A stretch of 64,000 nt of DNA from Neglectibacter sp. X58 (GTDB lineage: Bacteria; Bacillota; Clostridia; Oscillospirales; Acutalibacteraceae): contig NZ_QWEO01000010.1 in the NCBI RefSeq assembly GCF_009936035.1, forward strand, positions 30,194-94,193. The letters are read 5' to 3'. A program made the position numbers and the translations under genes. The number at the start of each line of letters is the position of its first letter. Position 1 is the first letter of the stretch. Of the stretch, positions 1 to 8,980 are shown one piece after another. The notes beneath the pieces are model-generated. The model was not told where the DNA came from. It did no database searches and saw only the letters and a list, made by a program, of their open reading frames with translations.

Positions 1-812
1 GCAAACACGCCGGGAAGGCTGGTGCGGGTGCTTTCGTCTGCCTGCACATAGCCCGCGCTGTCTAAATCGATCTGCCCGGCGAAAAGCCCTGTGTCCGGCA
101 CCTGCCCGATGGCCACGAACAAGCCGCTGCAGGGAAGGAAGCTTTTCTCCCCGGTCTTTTTATGCAGAAGCTCCACCCCGGTCAGGGCTGCCTCGTGGGA
201 AAGGGAAACCACCTGGCTGTCCCAGCAAAACTCCACGTTCCCGGTTTCCAGCAGAGGCTTTAGATAAGCTGCCGAAGCCCGCAGCTTATCCCGCCGGTGG
301 ATCATGACCACCTTTTCACAAATCCGGGAAAGGTACAGCGCGTCAGCCGCCGCTGTGTTGCCGCCGCCTGCCACAGCCACGGTTTTGCCCCGGAAGAACA
401 TGCCGTCGCAGGTGGCGCAGTAGGAAACGCCCCGGCCCCGCAGCTCCTTTTCCCCAGGGAGGCCCAGCTCCCGGGGATGCGCGCCGCAGGCCAGCACAAC
501 TGTTTTCCCCTGGAAGCGCTCCCCGCCTGCCTCCACCTCTTTGATATCCCCTGCCAGCCGCGCCGCTGTAACCGCTGCCAGCTTGGTTTCGGCCCCAAAG
601 CGCTCGGACCCTTTTTTCATCTCCATGGCAAGCTGAAAGCCGTTTATGCCCTCAGGAAAGCCGGGGTAATTGTCAATCTGATCCGTAGTGCCCATCTGTC
701 CTCCCGGCGCCAGCTTTTCCAGCACCAGCACAGACAGGTTTGCCCGGCCCGCATACAGCGCCGCCGTATAACCCGCCGGGCCGCCGCCTATTACAATCAT
801 ATCGTATAGCAT
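1..812 (-). CDS. trxB: Thioredoxin reductase, 3' end outside window
   Basis: NADPH-dependent FAD enzyme that reduces thioredoxin in the cytoplasm. About 270 residues are visible; the C-terminus runs off the left edge. Seen: an N-terminal dinucleotide fold with GGGPAG near residues 9-14, the redox pair CATC at residues 132-135 and a second nucleotide-binding GGGNTA near 149-154, all in the order of the family. I chose the ATG at 812 because it gives MLYDMIVIGGG and follows GGAAGGAGAC. It lies downstream of trxA on the same strand, its substrate gene, with a hairpin between them. Identity is secure; only the missing end is unknown. Confidence 0.95.
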   Translation of the reverse strand, partial: MLYDMIVIGGGPAGYTAALYAGRANLSVLVLEKLAPGGQMGTTDQIDNYPGFPEGINGFQLAMEMKKGSERFGAETKLAAVTAARLAGDIKEVEAGGERFQGKTVVLACGAHPRELGLPGEKELRGRGVSYCATCDGMFFRGKTVAVAGGGNTAAADALYLSRICEKVVMIHRRDKLRASAAYLKPLLETGNVEFCWDSQVVSLSHEAALTGVELLHKKTGEKSFLPCSGLFVAIGQVPDTGLFAGQIDLDSAGYVQADESTRTSLPGVF

Positions 813-835
813 GAACCATCGTCTCCTTCCAATGG

Positions 836-884
836 AAAAGCGCACACGCCTGCCGGGAACATTCCCGCAAGCCTGTGCGCTTTT
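836..884. terminator. Hairpin between trxA and trxB
   Basis: Long imperfect inverted repeat with arms AAAAGCGCACA and TGTGCGCTTTT, so it has short T runs on both strands. It lies in the 75 bases between the trxA stop and the trxB start and could end or attenuate transcription, leaving more trxA than trxB message. The T runs are only four bases, so termination may be partial. Confidence 0.6.
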
Positions 885-887
885 GTG

Positions 888-1199
888 TTATTTCAGCAGG
901 GCTTCCAGGTTTTCTTTGGGCTGTACCCCCACCAGGGTGCCTGCCACTTCCCCGCCCTTAAAGAGGATGGCAGTGGGAATGCTCATCACCCCGTAGCGGG
1001 CGGCTAAGTCCGGCTCCTCGTCAATGTTTACCTTGCCCACCAGCACGTCCCCGCTGTGGGAAGCGGCAAAATCGTCTACAATGGGGGAGAACATCTTGCA
1101 GGGGCCGCACCAGCTTGCCCAGAAATCCACCAATACGGGACCCCGGGCGCCCAGCACCTCCTGATCAAAGTTTTCCTGCGTAAAGGTTTTTACTGCCAT
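888..1199 (-). CDS. trxA: Thioredoxin
   Basis: Small cytoplasmic dithiol protein of 103 residues, normal for the family. The active site WCGPC is at residues 30-34 and the cis-proline SIP near residue 74. A longer reading (MREMAVKTF) is possible, but its ATG touches the AAAGG ribosome site. The ATG at 1199 has seven bases of spacing and gives MAVKTF, so it is preferred. Upstream and co-directional with trxB, its reductase. Confidence 0.95.
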   Translation of the reverse strand: MAVKTFTQENFDQEVLGARGPVLVDFWASWCGPCKMFSPIVDDFAASHSGDVLVGKVNIDEEPDLAARYGVMSIPTAILFKGGEVAGTLVGVQPKENLEALLK

Positions 1200-1286
1200 T
1201 TCTCTCATCCTTTCTCTGTGTCATATAGGTTTTCCTGCAAATATCCTGCCCCAAAACCAGCGGGACATGAAAGGCGTCCAGAAAAA

Positions 1287-1769
1287 TCACTTTCTGGGAG
1301 GCAGGGTGCTGTTGGCGGCTTCCATGGCAAGGGCTACCAGCAGCGCTGGCTGCTCGTTGTTGGAATAGCTGGTGTCGATAACGAATTTGCCGGGAAAGGC
1401 GTTGTCCTCGTTGCCGGCGTGCATCACCATATATTTGCCGTCATAGATATCATACTCATAGGCCATGATGTTCCCAAACAGCCGCCAGCGGTAACATTTC
1501 AGCTCATACCGGGCAACTCCATGGCTGCTGTACTTTTCCACAGTGCCAATCTGGTTTTCATCCTGCCAGATGGAAAATTTCCATTTTCCGAAAATCGTTT
1601 TCCGGCAGCGCACCCGGCCCAGCTCCACCCCGTTTTGGTTAAAAAGGCGGATTACATTTTCTTTTTCCTCTGGCGCTGCCACCACCTGGTAAGCCGGATG
1701 GCCTGTCTCCTCGTAAATGGTGTAGTCAGCCTCCCAGCTAAAGGGGCGCTTGTCAAAATACAGCTTCAT
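1287..1769 (-). CDS. LURP-one-related beta-barrel family protein
   Basis: 160 residues without signal peptide or membrane segment. The N-terminus (YFDKRPFSW, then TIYEETG and YQVV) and the alternating pattern of short strands resemble the LURP1-related/tubby-like fold, whose bacterial members have no settled biochemical role. This is recognition by pattern only. No good ribosome site precedes the ATG at 1769, so the start is uncertain. It sits alone between trxA and a HAD phosphatase on the same strand, and the neighbours do not reveal a job. Confidence 0.65.
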   Translation of the reverse strand: MKLYFDKRPFSWEADYTIYEETGHPAYQVVAAPEEKENVIRLFNQNGVELGRVRCRKTIFGKWKFSIWQDENQIGTVEKYSSHGVARYELKCYRWRLFGNIMAYEYDIYDGKYMVMHAGNEDNAFPGKFVIDTSYSNNEQPALLVALAMEAANSTLPPRK

Positions 1770-1857
1770 GCTTTATTGCCATGCGGATCGGCATGTGGAC
1801 AAAGCAGGAAGAAACGCCTGCCTCTGCACCCGGTACCGCCCTTTCGTCAAGTTTTAT

Positions 1858-2574
1858 TTATGCGCCCAGCGTGTATGCCATAAAATCCTGGAAGCTGCCT
1901 GTTTCCGCGCCGGTTATGTCCGCGCCTTCCCTGTGCTCCAGGCAGTCTGTTATCAGGTATACGGCAATGCCAGCCTGCATGGCCGCCAAATCCTCCCTGC
2001 AGTCATTCCCTGCCATCAGGCATTCTTCCGGGCGCTTTCCTGTTTTTTCCAAAATTTCCCGGTAGTAGGCTGGGTTTGGCTTGCAGTAAGAAGAATTTTC
2101 ATAGGCAGTCACCAGGGAGAAGTCCTCTGGGGCAAGCCCCAGCCAGCTTAAACGGGTTTTCACAGCAACCTCCGGGAAAACGGGGTTTGTGGCCAGTATC
2201 ACGTCATAGCCCTTTTCCCGCAGGCCCTGCACGGCTTTTTTCGCCAGAGGGTTTTCCCCTGTGGAAGCCCTGGCTTCGTGGAACTCCCGGGCATAAAAAT
2301 CGTCAAACTCTGGGCGGAGCAGCCGGGCCTTTTCCCCCAGGATATCCCCGAACACCTGCCAGAAGCGCTCGCAGTTGGGCGCGCCGCCATCGTTCTGTAC
2401 CATGGCCTCTGTGCCCTTCCACACAGCGTCTGTCAGGGGCTTTGGCTCATACCCAAAGGGAGCGGCCTTTTTCGCCAGCAGGCCGAAATAGGTTCTGACA
2501 AAGGCTTCTGCGTCCATGGGCAGCAGGGTGCCGTCCAAATCAAATAGAATAGTGGTTACGCTTTTTTCCAACAA
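1858..2574 (-). CDS. HAD-superfamily hydrolase
   Basis: Haloacid-dehalogenase-type phosphatase of about 238 residues. Motif I DLDGTLLP lies near residues 12-19 (nucleophile and acid/base aspartates), followed by a helical cap, motif II ATNPV, the lysine region KPNP and the acidic motif GNDCREDL. Substrate unknown; the cap resembles small-metabolite phosphatases. The open frame extends far upstream into DUF1667, but ATG starts there would overlap that gene. The TTG at 2574, seven bases after GAAAGGG, is the best start; the ATG nearby at 2579 is out of frame and stops after seven codons. Start uncertain, family secure. Confidence 0.85.
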   Translation of the reverse strand: MLEKSVTTILFDLDGTLLPMDAEAFVRTYFGLLAKKAAPFGYEPKPLTDAVWKGTEAMVQNDGGAPNCERFWQVFGDILGEKARLLRPEFDDFYAREFHEARASTGENPLAKKAVQGLREKGYDVILATNPVFPEVAVKTRLSWLGLAPEDFSLVTAYENSSYCKPNPAYYREILEKTGKRPEECLMAGNDCREDLAAMQAGIAVYLITDCLEHREGADITGAETGSFQDFMAYTLGA

Positions 2575-2630
2575 AACATTTCCCTTTCTTCTGCCTTCGC
2601 TGGGCCGCGGCCCCGCTCTGGGGCGACCTG

Positions 2631-2990
2631 CTACACTGCCGCTTTCGTTGCCGTCACATCCACCCCAGTTCCGGCCACATTGTGAATGACCACGTCCCCG
2701 ATATGGACAGGGGCCTTTATGACGGCCCTGCGGATTTCCTCCATGCAGGCAAAAATCTTCTCCTTGGGAATGTCGGTTTTGGTGCGCACAGAGGTAACGG
2801 GCACGCTTGCCCCCTCCACCTTCACTGTGGAGGTGACCGTGCGGGTGGGGGCGGTCACTTCTTTTCTGCCGTATTCCTCCCCACGCTTGCAAGTGTTCCC
2901 GGTGACAGACACCACCTTGCCACTTTCGTCCAGCTCTACCTTTAAAGGACAGCCCAGAGGGCAGCTAATACATGTAAGTTCCCGTACCAT
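2631..2990 (-). CDS. DUF1667 protein, partner of FAD oxidoreductase
   Basis: 119 residues with four cysteines near the N-terminus (C7, C10, C14, C34) in a CX2CX3C plus C arrangement that suggests a metal or iron-sulfur site. In Firmicutes this family is encoded next to an anaerobic glycerol-3-phosphate-dehydrogenase-type FAD protein and an NAD(P)/FAD oxidoreductase. Here the FAD oxidoreductase ends two bases upstream, so the two are likely translated together. The larger GlpA-like partner is not in the window. Role inferred from family context. Confidence 0.85.
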   Translation of the reverse strand: MVRELTCISCPLGCPLKVELDESGKVVSVTGNTCKRGEEYGRKEVTAPTRTVTSTVKVEGASVPVTSVRTKTDIPKEKIFACMEEIRRAVIKAPVHIGDVVIHNVAGTGVDVTATKAAV

Positions 2991-2992
2991 CC

Positions 2993-4267
2993 TTATTTCC
3001 CCTCCTGCCCGTCAGTGGCTTCCACCACGATTTCCTGTTCCGTTCCTGTAAACCATTCTTTCTTCAGCAGCACCTGTTCCATTTCCCCGGGGGCCATCAC
3101 AGGCCTGGGGCGCTTCAAGACCTCTTTGCCGTCAATGAGCACCCGTACTGCGGCCTTCCGCATGTTGCGGCCCACCCGGAAGCGCACCACAGCCGCATCC
3201 CCCATGCGCTGGGGAGAGATGCTGGCAGGCACTGTATAGCGCACAGCCCCTGCGGGCTGTAAGGGGATTTCCTGCTGTCCCCCTTCCCGGCCCTCCCGGA
3301 CAAACCGGGCGGCGCTGCGGCCTGCCTGCTGGGCCTCCTCAGAGACGTAATCCACCAGGTCGTGGACATGCAGCACGTTGCCGCAGGCGAATACGCCGGG
3401 GATGCTGGTTTCTAACTGTTCATTGACCACAGGCCCGCTGGTGACAGGGGAAAGGGACACGCCCACAGCCTTGGAAAGCTCGTTTTCCGGAATCAGCCCT
3501 ACGGAAAGCAGCAGGGTGTCGCAGTCGAAGTGCTCCTCTGTGCCAGGAATGGGCTTGAGCTTTTCGTCCACCCGGGCAATGGTTACGCCAGTGACGCGCT
3601 CCTTGCCTTCAATGTCCACCACTGTGTGGCTCAGTTTCAGGGGGATGCCGTAATCGTCCAGGCACTGGACAATGTTCCGCTTGAGGCCCCCGGAATAGGG
3701 CATCAGCTCCGCCACGCACAGCACCTTAGCACCCTCCAGGGTCATGCGGCGGGCCATAATCAGGCCGATGTCGCCGCTGCCCAGGATGACCACCCGGCGC
3801 CCGGGCAGGTATCCCTCCATGTTCACTAAGCGCTGGGCCGTGCCCGCAGAGAAAATGCCCGCAGGCCGGGTGCCCGGGATGTTCAAGGCGCCCCGGGGCC
3901 GCTCCCGGCAGCCCATGCACAGCACGGCGGCCTTGGCCTCTGTTTGCAGAAGGCCGTCCTGGCGGCTTACGGAGGTGACAACCACCGAATCCCCCTGGCG
4001 CTGCAAATCCACCACCGTAGTGCTTAAAAGGTGGGGGATGCCCATTTCCCGGGCCTTTTCTATGTACCGGGCGGCATACTCCGGCCCGGTAAGTTCTTCT
4101 TTAAAGGTATGCAGCCCAAAGCCGTTGTGGATGCACTGGTTGAGGATGCCTCCCAGCTCTTTTTCCCGCTCCAGGATAATAACATCCTCCACGCCGCTTT
4201 CCCGGGCCGCAATAGCAGCCGCCAGCCCCGCCGGGCCGCCGCCGATGATAACAATGTCATGCTTCAT
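2993..4267 (-). CDS. NAD(P)/FAD-dependent oxidoreductase
   Basis: 424 residues. FAD-binding GGGPAG at residues 9-14, a second nucleotide-binding fold around ILGSGDIGL, and the C-terminal FACGNVLHVHDLVDYV typical of pyridine-nucleotide-disulfide oxidoreductases that partner DUF1667. A redox CxxC like that of TrxB is not evident, although C106 lies in CMGCRERPRG. The start ATG at 4267 follows GGGAGG with seven-base spacing. It is followed directly by DUF1667 and preceded by repeat copy B1 and infB. In related bacteria the set donates electrons in glycerol-3-phosphate oxidation; without GlpA here, that role is only suggested. Confidence 0.85.
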   Translation of the reverse strand: MKHDIVIIGGGPAGLAAAIAARESGVEDVIILEREKELGGILNQCIHNGFGLHTFKEELTGPEYAARYIEKAREMGIPHLLSTTVVDLQRQGDSVVVTSVSRQDGLLQTEAKAAVLCMGCRERPRGALNIPGTRPAGIFSAGTAQRLVNMEGYLPGRRVVILGSGDIGLIMARRMTLEGAKVLCVAELMPYSGGLKRNIVQCLDDYGIPLKLSHTVVDIEGKERVTGVTIARVDEKLKPIPGTEEHFDCDTLLLSVGLIPENELSKAVGVSLSPVTSGPVVNEQLETSIPGVFACGNVLHVHDLVDYVSEEAQQAGRSAARFVREGREGGQQEIPLQPAGAVRYTVPASISPQRMGDAAVVRFRVGRNMRKAAVRVLIDGKEVLKRPRPVMAPGEMEQVLLKKEWFTGTEQEIVVEATDGQEGK

Positions 4268-4280
4268 GGCAATTCCTCCC

Positions 4281-4354
4281 TGTTGGGGCGCTGCCCCAAA
4301 CCCCGCCAGGGAAACTCTTTGAAAAAAGCTTCCCTGGACTCTTTAAAAACTTCC
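4281..4354 (-). repeat. Family B intercistronic hairpin, copy B1
   Basis: In minus-strand sense: an AAGTTTTTAAAG lead, a hairpin with arms CCAGGGAA/TTCCCTGG around a T-rich loop, then GGGGCAGCGCCCC. Ends about 14 bases before the FAD-oxidoreductase start. Shares layout with copies at 7506, 20532, 27199, 28675, 30622, 32451, 35303, 45434, 52568 and 55683. Confidence 0.75.
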
Positions 4355-4374
4355 AATTTACAGCCGCCCCGGGA

Positions 4375-4490
4375 ACGCGATGGCCTCTGTAAGCGCGGAA
4401 TTTATTCCGCAGCGAAAGACTTTCTGCCACGTCCCCCGCGTCCCAGATGCAACGTTACGTTGCCGCGTCACAGATCCAACGTTACGTTGG
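4375..4490 (-). repeat. Family C post-stop palindromic repeat, copy C1
   Basis: Begins at the infB stop codon and runs downstream in transcript sense. It holds two short palindromes, CCAACGTAACGTTGG and GCAACGTAACGTTGC, each followed by a GACGCGG spacer, then GCGGAATAAATTCCGC and CGCTTACAGAGGCC. The last part is nearly identical to the end of copy C2 after nusA. Two palindromes differ at a stem pair yet both stay complementary. Confidence 0.75.
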
Positions 4491-6878
4491 CTAGTCGCGG
4501 TACTCTTCCATTTCGTAGGCTTCCAGGATGTCGCCCTGCTTGATGTCGGAGAACTTCTCCAGGGTGATGCCGCAGTCATAGCCGTCGGCAACCTCCTTCA
4601 CATCGTCCTTAAAGCGCCGCAGGGAGGCAATCTTGTCGTCTGCCACGATGATGCCGTCCCGCACCACCCGGACAAGAGCGTTGCGGGTGATTTTTCCGGC
4701 TGTCACATGGCCGCCGATAACCATGCCCACGTTGGAAATCTTGTAAGTCTCCCGGCACTCGGCGCGGCCCAGGGAAACCTCCCGGTACTTGGGCGCCAGC
4801 ATACCCTTCATGGCAGACTCAATTTCCTCAATGCAGTCATAGATAATGCGGTACAGCCGCATATCCACCCCGTCCCGCTTGGCGCTTTCCTCCGCAACAG
4901 GATCCGGCCGGACATTAAAGCCCACGATAATGGCGTTGGAAGCGTTTGCCAGCATGACATCGCTTTCGTTCACAGCGCCCACAGCCCCGTGGATAATGTG
5001 TACCCGCACTTCCTCGTTGGAAAGCTTTTCCAAAGACTGCCGCACAGCCTCCACAGAGCCTTGCACGTCTGCCTTGACGATGATTTTCAGCTCCTTCATC
5101 TCGCCTTCCTTCATCTGCTCGAAGAGGTTATCCAGGGTAACCTTGGTCTGCGCCCGGAAGGTTTCCTCCTTCTGCTCGGTAAGGCGCTGCTCCACCAGTT
5201 CCCGGGCAAGGCGCTCGTCCGATACGGCGTTGAAGATGTCGCCGCCCACAGGCACGTCGTTCAGGCCCGTAATCTCAACAGGCACAGAAGGCCCGGCCTC
5301 CTGGCCCCTTCTGCCCTTGTCGTCCATCATGGAGCGCACCCGGCCCACGGTGGTGCCGGCCACAATAATATCCCCTGCGTGGAGGGTGCCGTTTTGCACC
5401 AGCACAGTGGCAATGGGGCCCATGCCCTTGTCTAAGCGCGCCTCCACCACAGTGCCCTTGGCGGCGCGGTCGGGATTGGCCTTTAGTTCCATCATATCGG
5501 CAGTGAGGATGATCATCTCCAAAAGGTCGTTCATGCCCTCTTTGGTGTGGGCAGACACTGGGATGCAAGGGGTGTCGCCGCCCCAGGCCTCGGGCACCAG
5601 CTCGTATTCCGTAAGCTGCTCCATAACCCGCTCCGGGTTTGCCCCCACCTTATCCATCTTGTTGATAGCCACAATAATGGAAACCCCGGCGGCCTTGGCG
5701 TGGTTGATGGCCTCCACCGTCTGGGGCATAATGCCGTCGTCCGCCGCCACCACCAGCACAGCAATGTCCGTCACCTGGGCGCCCCTGGCGCGCATGGTGG
5801 TAAAGGCAGCATGGCCGGGGGTGTCCAGGAAGGTTACGTCCCTGTCGCCCACCTTTACCCGGTATGCGCCGATGTGCTGGGTAATGCCGCCTGCCTCGCC
5901 CTCTGTCACATTAGAGTGGCGGATGGCGTCCAGAATGGAGGTTTTGCCATGATCCACGTGGCCCATAACCACCACCACAGGGGCGCGGGGCGCCAGGTTT
6001 GCCTCTTCGTCCTCGCTGTCGTCAATAATGCGCTCCTCAATGGTGACCACCACTTCTTTTTCCACCTTGGCGTGGAATTCGTCTGCCACTAACACCGCGG
6101 TGTCAAAGTCGATGGCGTCGTTGATAGCGGCGAACACCCCCAGGCCCATCAGCTTTTTGATAACCTCCGGGGCGGAAACCTTTAAGCGCAGGGCAAACTC
6201 GCCCACCGTGATTTCCTCCGGCACCTCAATGGTGATATGCTTTGCCTTGCGCTCCTGGGCAATGCGGCGCAAACGCTCGGCCTCTGTCTCCCGCTTGCCC
6301 CGGCGCTGCTGGCCCCGGCGCTGCTGGTTCCGGTTGGTGAACTTCTGCTTTGTCACAACATTGTCGTTCCGGGCGCCCACCTTCTGATCCGCAAGGCGGT
6401 CGTATTTCTCGCTGTATTTGTCAATGTTCACGTTAGACGTGCGGGTATCCACCACCCGGCGCACAGGCTGCTTCGGCTCCCGCACCTGCACAGGGGCCTG
6501 CTGCTTTCCGGAAGCAGGCGCGGCGGGCTTCTCCGGCTGCTTTGCCTGGGCCTGCTGGGGCTTTTGCCCCTTCTTTTCCTGGGGCTTCGCGCCCTTATTC
6601 GGCTGCTGCCTGTTCCCCGCTTTCTGGGCCGGGGCCTCTTCCTGGGGCTTTTCCGCCTGCGCCGCGGGAGCGGCGGTGCGCTCGGCAAAATAACTGTCCA
6701 GGCTTTCCATGTTCCGCTGCTGGGTAAAGCTTTCCAGCACAATGTCCAGCTCGTTTTCCTCCAGCGCGGTCATATATTTCTTGGGTTCGGGAAAGAACTT
6801 GGCCAAAGTATCTATAACCTCCTTGTTGGGGATGTTCAGATCCTTCGCCACCTCCCGCACTCTGTATTTCACCATCAT
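4491..6878 (-). CDS. infB: Translation initiation factor IF-2
   Basis: GTPase that delivers initiator tRNA to the 30S subunit. About 795 residues: an IF2_N domain at the start, a low-complexity Gln/Ala/Lys/Pro linker (about residues 70-140), a second IF2_N region (about 215-265), then the G domain with GHVDHGKT near 306-313, DTPGHAAF and NKMDK, followed by the beta-barrel and C-terminal initiator-tRNA-binding domains. I start it at 6878: that ATG shares the ATGA overlap with ylxQ and lies nine bases after GGAGG, whereas a TTG six bases earlier is too close. Last gene of the nusA cluster here; family C and B repeats follow its stop. Confidence 0.98.
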   Translation of the reverse strand: MMVKYRVREVAKDLNIPNKEVIDTLAKFFPEPKKYMTALEENELDIVLESFTQQRNMESLDSYFAERTAAPAAQAEKPQEEAPAQKAGNRQQPNKGAKPQEKKGQKPQQAQAKQPEKPAAPASGKQQAPVQVREPKQPVRRVVDTRTSNVNIDKYSEKYDRLADQKVGARNDNVVTKQKFTNRNQQRRGQQRRGKRETEAERLRRIAQERKAKHITIEVPEEITVGEFALRLKVSAPEVIKKLMGLGVFAAINDAIDFDTAVLVADEFHAKVEKEVVVTIEERIIDDSEDEEANLAPRAPVVVVMGHVDHGKTSILDAIRHSNVTEGEAGGITQHIGAYRVKVGDRDVTFLDTPGHAAFTTMRARGAQVTDIAVLVVAADDGIMPQTVEAINHAKAAGVSIIVAINKMDKVGANPERVMEQLTEYELVPEAWGGDTPCIPVSAHTKEGMNDLLEMIILTADMMELKANPDRAAKGTVVEARLDKGMGPIATVLVQNGTLHAGDIIVAGTTVGRVRSMMDDKGRRGQEAGPSVPVEITGLNDVPVGGDIFNAVSDERLARELVEQRLTEQKEETFRAQTKVTLDNLFEQMKEGEMKELKIIVKADVQGSVEAVRQSLEKLSNEEVRVHIIHGAVGAVNESDVMLANASNAIIVGFNVRPDPVAEESAKRDGVDMRLYRIIYDCIEEIESAMKGMLAPKYREVSLGRAECRETYKISNVGMVIGGHVTAGKITRNALVRVVRDGIIVADDKIASLRRFKDDVKEVADGYDCGITLEKFSDIKQGDILEAYEMEEYRD

Positions 6879-7204
6879 AAGCAAATTCCTCCTTCTCGCT
6901 TCACAGCCTCTTTAAGCTCCAGCAGGGCTTTGGAAAACCCCTCGTCTGTCACAGCCAGCACCCCGGCCCTGACCCCGCAGGCTTTTCCCAGCTCTGCCAT
7001 AGGCGCTTCCACCCGCACGCAGGGAATTTTCGCCCTCTCCGCTTCAAAACGCAAATTTTTGTAAGTCTTGCCGGAAATATCAGCCGCCGCCAGCAGCAGC
7101 CTTGCCTTGCCGTCCCGGGCGGCCTGGGCGCACAGGTCAAAGCCGCCCAGCACCTTGCCGGCGCGCCTTGCCAGCCCCAGCAGCGACAGCACCTTATCCG
7201 CCAT
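6875..7204 (-). CDS. ylxQ: L7Ae/L30e-type RNA-binding protein YlxQ
   Basis: 109 residues of the L7Ae/L30e fold ([16 protein letters not shown] at the N-terminus, DISGKTYKN and a C-terminal [10 protein letters not shown]). The family binds kink-turn RNA; YlxQ itself has no firm role beyond association with the nusA-infB cluster. The start MADKVL at 7204 is chosen over longer frames because it lies inside the end of ylxR with normal coupling. Its TGA overlaps the infB ATG by four bases. Confidence 0.9.
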   Translation of the reverse strand: MADKVLSLLGLARRAGKVLGGFDLCAQAARDGKARLLLAAADISGKTYKNLRFEAERAKIPCVRVEAPMAELGKACGVRAGVLAVTDEGFSKALLELKEAVKREGGICL

Positions 7205-7484
7205 CGGCACCCATCTCCTTTTCCATCTGTTCATATACCCCGTCCGGGATCTTGCAGGAAAACGCACGTTCCAGCCTTCTTGCCTTCCTGGCCTTTTGCA
7301 GGCAGGAAAGGCTCCGGCAGATATAGGCCCCCCGCCCGGGCTTCTTCCCGGTCAAATCCAGGGAGATTTCCGGCGGGACCCCTTCTTCCTTCTCAGGCCC
7401 CCGCACCACCCGTACCAGCTCTTTTTTGGGCTTCATTTCCCCGCAGCCCGTACACATCCGCAGGGGGATCTTCTTCTGCTTCAT
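7194..7484 (-). CDS. ylxR: YlxR (DUF448) RNA-binding protein
   Basis: 96 residues. The conserved N-terminal RMCTGCGE and central GRGAYICRSLSCL are the YlxR signature. Members are small basic RNA-binding proteins encoded between nusA and infB, and some affect transcription broadly. The ATG at 7484 follows GGGAGGGCAGGAA, so upstream in-frame ATGs are rejected. It overlaps ylxQ by 11 bases. It is separated from nusA by about 360 bases of family C and B repeats, unusual in this normally tight cluster. Confidence 0.93.
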   Translation of the reverse strand: MKQKKIPLRMCTGCGEMKPKKELVRVVRGPEKEEGVPPEISLDLTGKKPGRGAYICRSLSCLQKARKARRLERAFSCKIPDGVYEQMEKEMGADGG

Positions 7485-7505
7485 TTCCTGCCCTCCCTCC
7501 TGAGG

Positions 7506-7564
7506 CCGTGGGGCTTCGCCCCACACCCCGCAAACCTTTTTGTAAAAAGGTTTGATCCAAAAAC
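7506..7564 (-). repeat. Family B intercistronic hairpin, copy B2
   Basis: Minus-strand sense: GTTTTTGGATC, hairpin AAACCTTTTT/AAAAAGGTTT, then GCGGGGTGTGGGGC and GCCCCAC. Lies directly upstream of the ylxR ribosome site. It could act as an attenuator between nusA and ylxR. Confidence 0.75.
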
Positions 7565-7642
7565 CAAGCTACAGGCCGCAGCGCATCGGCCTACTATCCT
7601 TACTGTCTCTGTATATAAGGGCGCTTCGGGAGCGCCCTGAAC

Positions 7643-7845
7643 ACGCGATGGCCTCTGTAAGCGCGGAATTTATTCCGCGGCGAAAGGTTTCCGCCTGCGC
7701 TCCCCGCGTCTCGGGTGAAGCGTCACGCTTCCGCGGCGGAAGGTTTCCGCCTGCGTTCCCCGCGTCTCGGGTGAAGCGTCACGCTTCCGCGGCGAAAGGT
7801 TTCCGCCTGCGTTCCCCGCGTCTCAGAGCCAACGTTACGTTGGCG
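7643..7845 (-). repeat. Family C repeat with 56-bp tandem units, copy C2
   Basis: Starts at the nusA stop. In plus coordinates three units begin at 7677, 7733 and 7789 with an exact 56-base period; the first two differ at only two positions, and the third carries CCAACG...CGTTGG in place of its last palindrome. Each unit holds a palindrome such as GAAGCGTGACGCTTC. The palindrome contains the same GAAGCGTGACG that forms the end of nusA, so the units look like duplications of the gene end. The far end (GCGGAATAAATTCCGC, CGCTTACAGAGGCC) matches copy C1. Confidence 0.85.
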
Positions 7846-8931
7846 TCACGCTTCCTCGCCGTAGAAGCCGCTTTCGGGCTTGATGTCAATTTTCCAGCCG
7901 GTCAGCTTGGCGGCAAGGCGGGCATTCTGGCCCTTGTTGCCGATAGCCAGGGAAAGCTGGCTGTCGGGCACTGTCACCTTGCAGGAACGGGAACCGTCCT
8001 CGGCGGCCTCCACCTTCAGCACGCTTGCCGGGGACAGGGCTGCCGCAATGAACTTCTGGGGATCGTCGCTGTATTCCACAATGTCGATTTTCTCCCCGCC
8101 CAGTTCGTCCACAATCTCCGACACCCGGGCGCCCCGGGTGCCAATGCAGGCGCCCACAGCGTCCACGTCCGGGTTGTGGCTCTGCACGGCCAGCTTTGTG
8201 CGGGAGCCGGCCTCCCTGGATACAGCCTTTATCTCCACTGTGCCGTCATAGATTTCCGGCACCTCCGTCTCAAACATGCGCTTTACCAAGTCCGGGTGGG
8301 TGCGGGAGATAATGGCCTTGGGGCCTTTCTCCGTTTCCCTTACATCGACTACATATACTTTTATGTAGTCTCCCTCGTTTACGCTTTCCCCGCCAATCTG
8401 CTCGTTCTTGGGCAGCACAGCTTCCGCCTTGCCGATGCGCAGGGAAATGGCCCCGGTTTTCGGGTCAATGCGCTCCACCAGGCCGCTTACCAGCTCCTGG
8501 TGCTTGCTCTGGAATTCCTGCATCATCTGGCCCCGCTCGCTGTCCCGGATGCCCTGGCGGATAATGTTCCGGGCTGTCTGGGCTGCCACGCGCCCAAACT
8601 GCTTGGTGTCCAGCTTAATGCCCACCTGCTCCCCTAAAAGGGCCAGGGGGTTTATCTCCCTTGCCAGATCATAGAGGATTTCCCGGTTGGAATCCTCCAC
8701 CTCTTCCACCACGGTTTTCAGCAGGTATACGTCAAACCGCCCGGTGTTTGCATCCACCCGCACGTCCACTTCTTCGTTGCCATAGTTGTTTTTGCAGGCT
8801 GTGGCAATCGCCTTCTTGATTTTGTCCAGCATAAAATCTACCGGGATGCCCTTTTCCTTTTCCAAAAGCCCCAAGGCCACAAACAATTCCTCGTTGCCCT
8901 GCTGCTCCGGCTCCTTCTTCTTCCGCGCCAT
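7846..8931 (-). CDS. nusA: Transcription termination/antitermination factor NusA
   Basis: RNA-polymerase-binding elongation factor. 361 residues: N-terminal polymerase-binding domain (about 1-130), S1 domain (about 135-205), then two KH domains including GACIGTRGARV and AIGNKGQNARLAAKLTGW. No C-terminal acidic repeats, as usual in Firmicutes. The start ATG at 8931 follows AAGGAG at 12 bases. Downstream of rimP and a GNAT gene and upstream of ylxR. The last codons GAA GCG TGA are part of the palindrome that is repeated in the adjoining repeat block. Confidence 0.97.
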   Translation of the reverse strand: MARKKKEPEQQGNEELFVALGLLEKEKGIPVDFMLDKIKKAIATACKNNYGNEEVDVRVDANTGRFDVYLLKTVVEEVEDSNREILYDLAREINPLALLGEQVGIKLDTKQFGRVAAQTARNIIRQGIRDSERGQMMQEFQSKHQELVSGLVERIDPKTGAISLRIGKAEAVLPKNEQIGGESVNEGDYIKVYVVDVRETEKGPKAIISRTHPDLVKRMFETEVPEIYDGTVEIKAVSREAGSRTKLAVQSHNPDVDAVGACIGTRGARVSEIVDELGGEKIDIVEYSDDPQKFIAAALSPASVLKVEAAEDGSRSCKVTVPDSQLSLAIGNKGQNARLAAKLTGWKIDIKPESGFYGEEA

Positions 8932-8980
8932 TTTTCCAAACCACTCCTTATTATATCAAATACTTGCCGTTGTGCCAGAG

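Noticed and set aside
2557..2579. ATG at 2579 as start of the HAD gene
   Set aside because: It is out of frame and reaches a stop after seven codons; the TTG at 2574 is in frame with a ribosome site.
4380..5952. Long plus-strand frames over infB
   Set aside because: Antisense to the unmistakable IF-2 sequence and overlapping one another; no motif or ribosome site.
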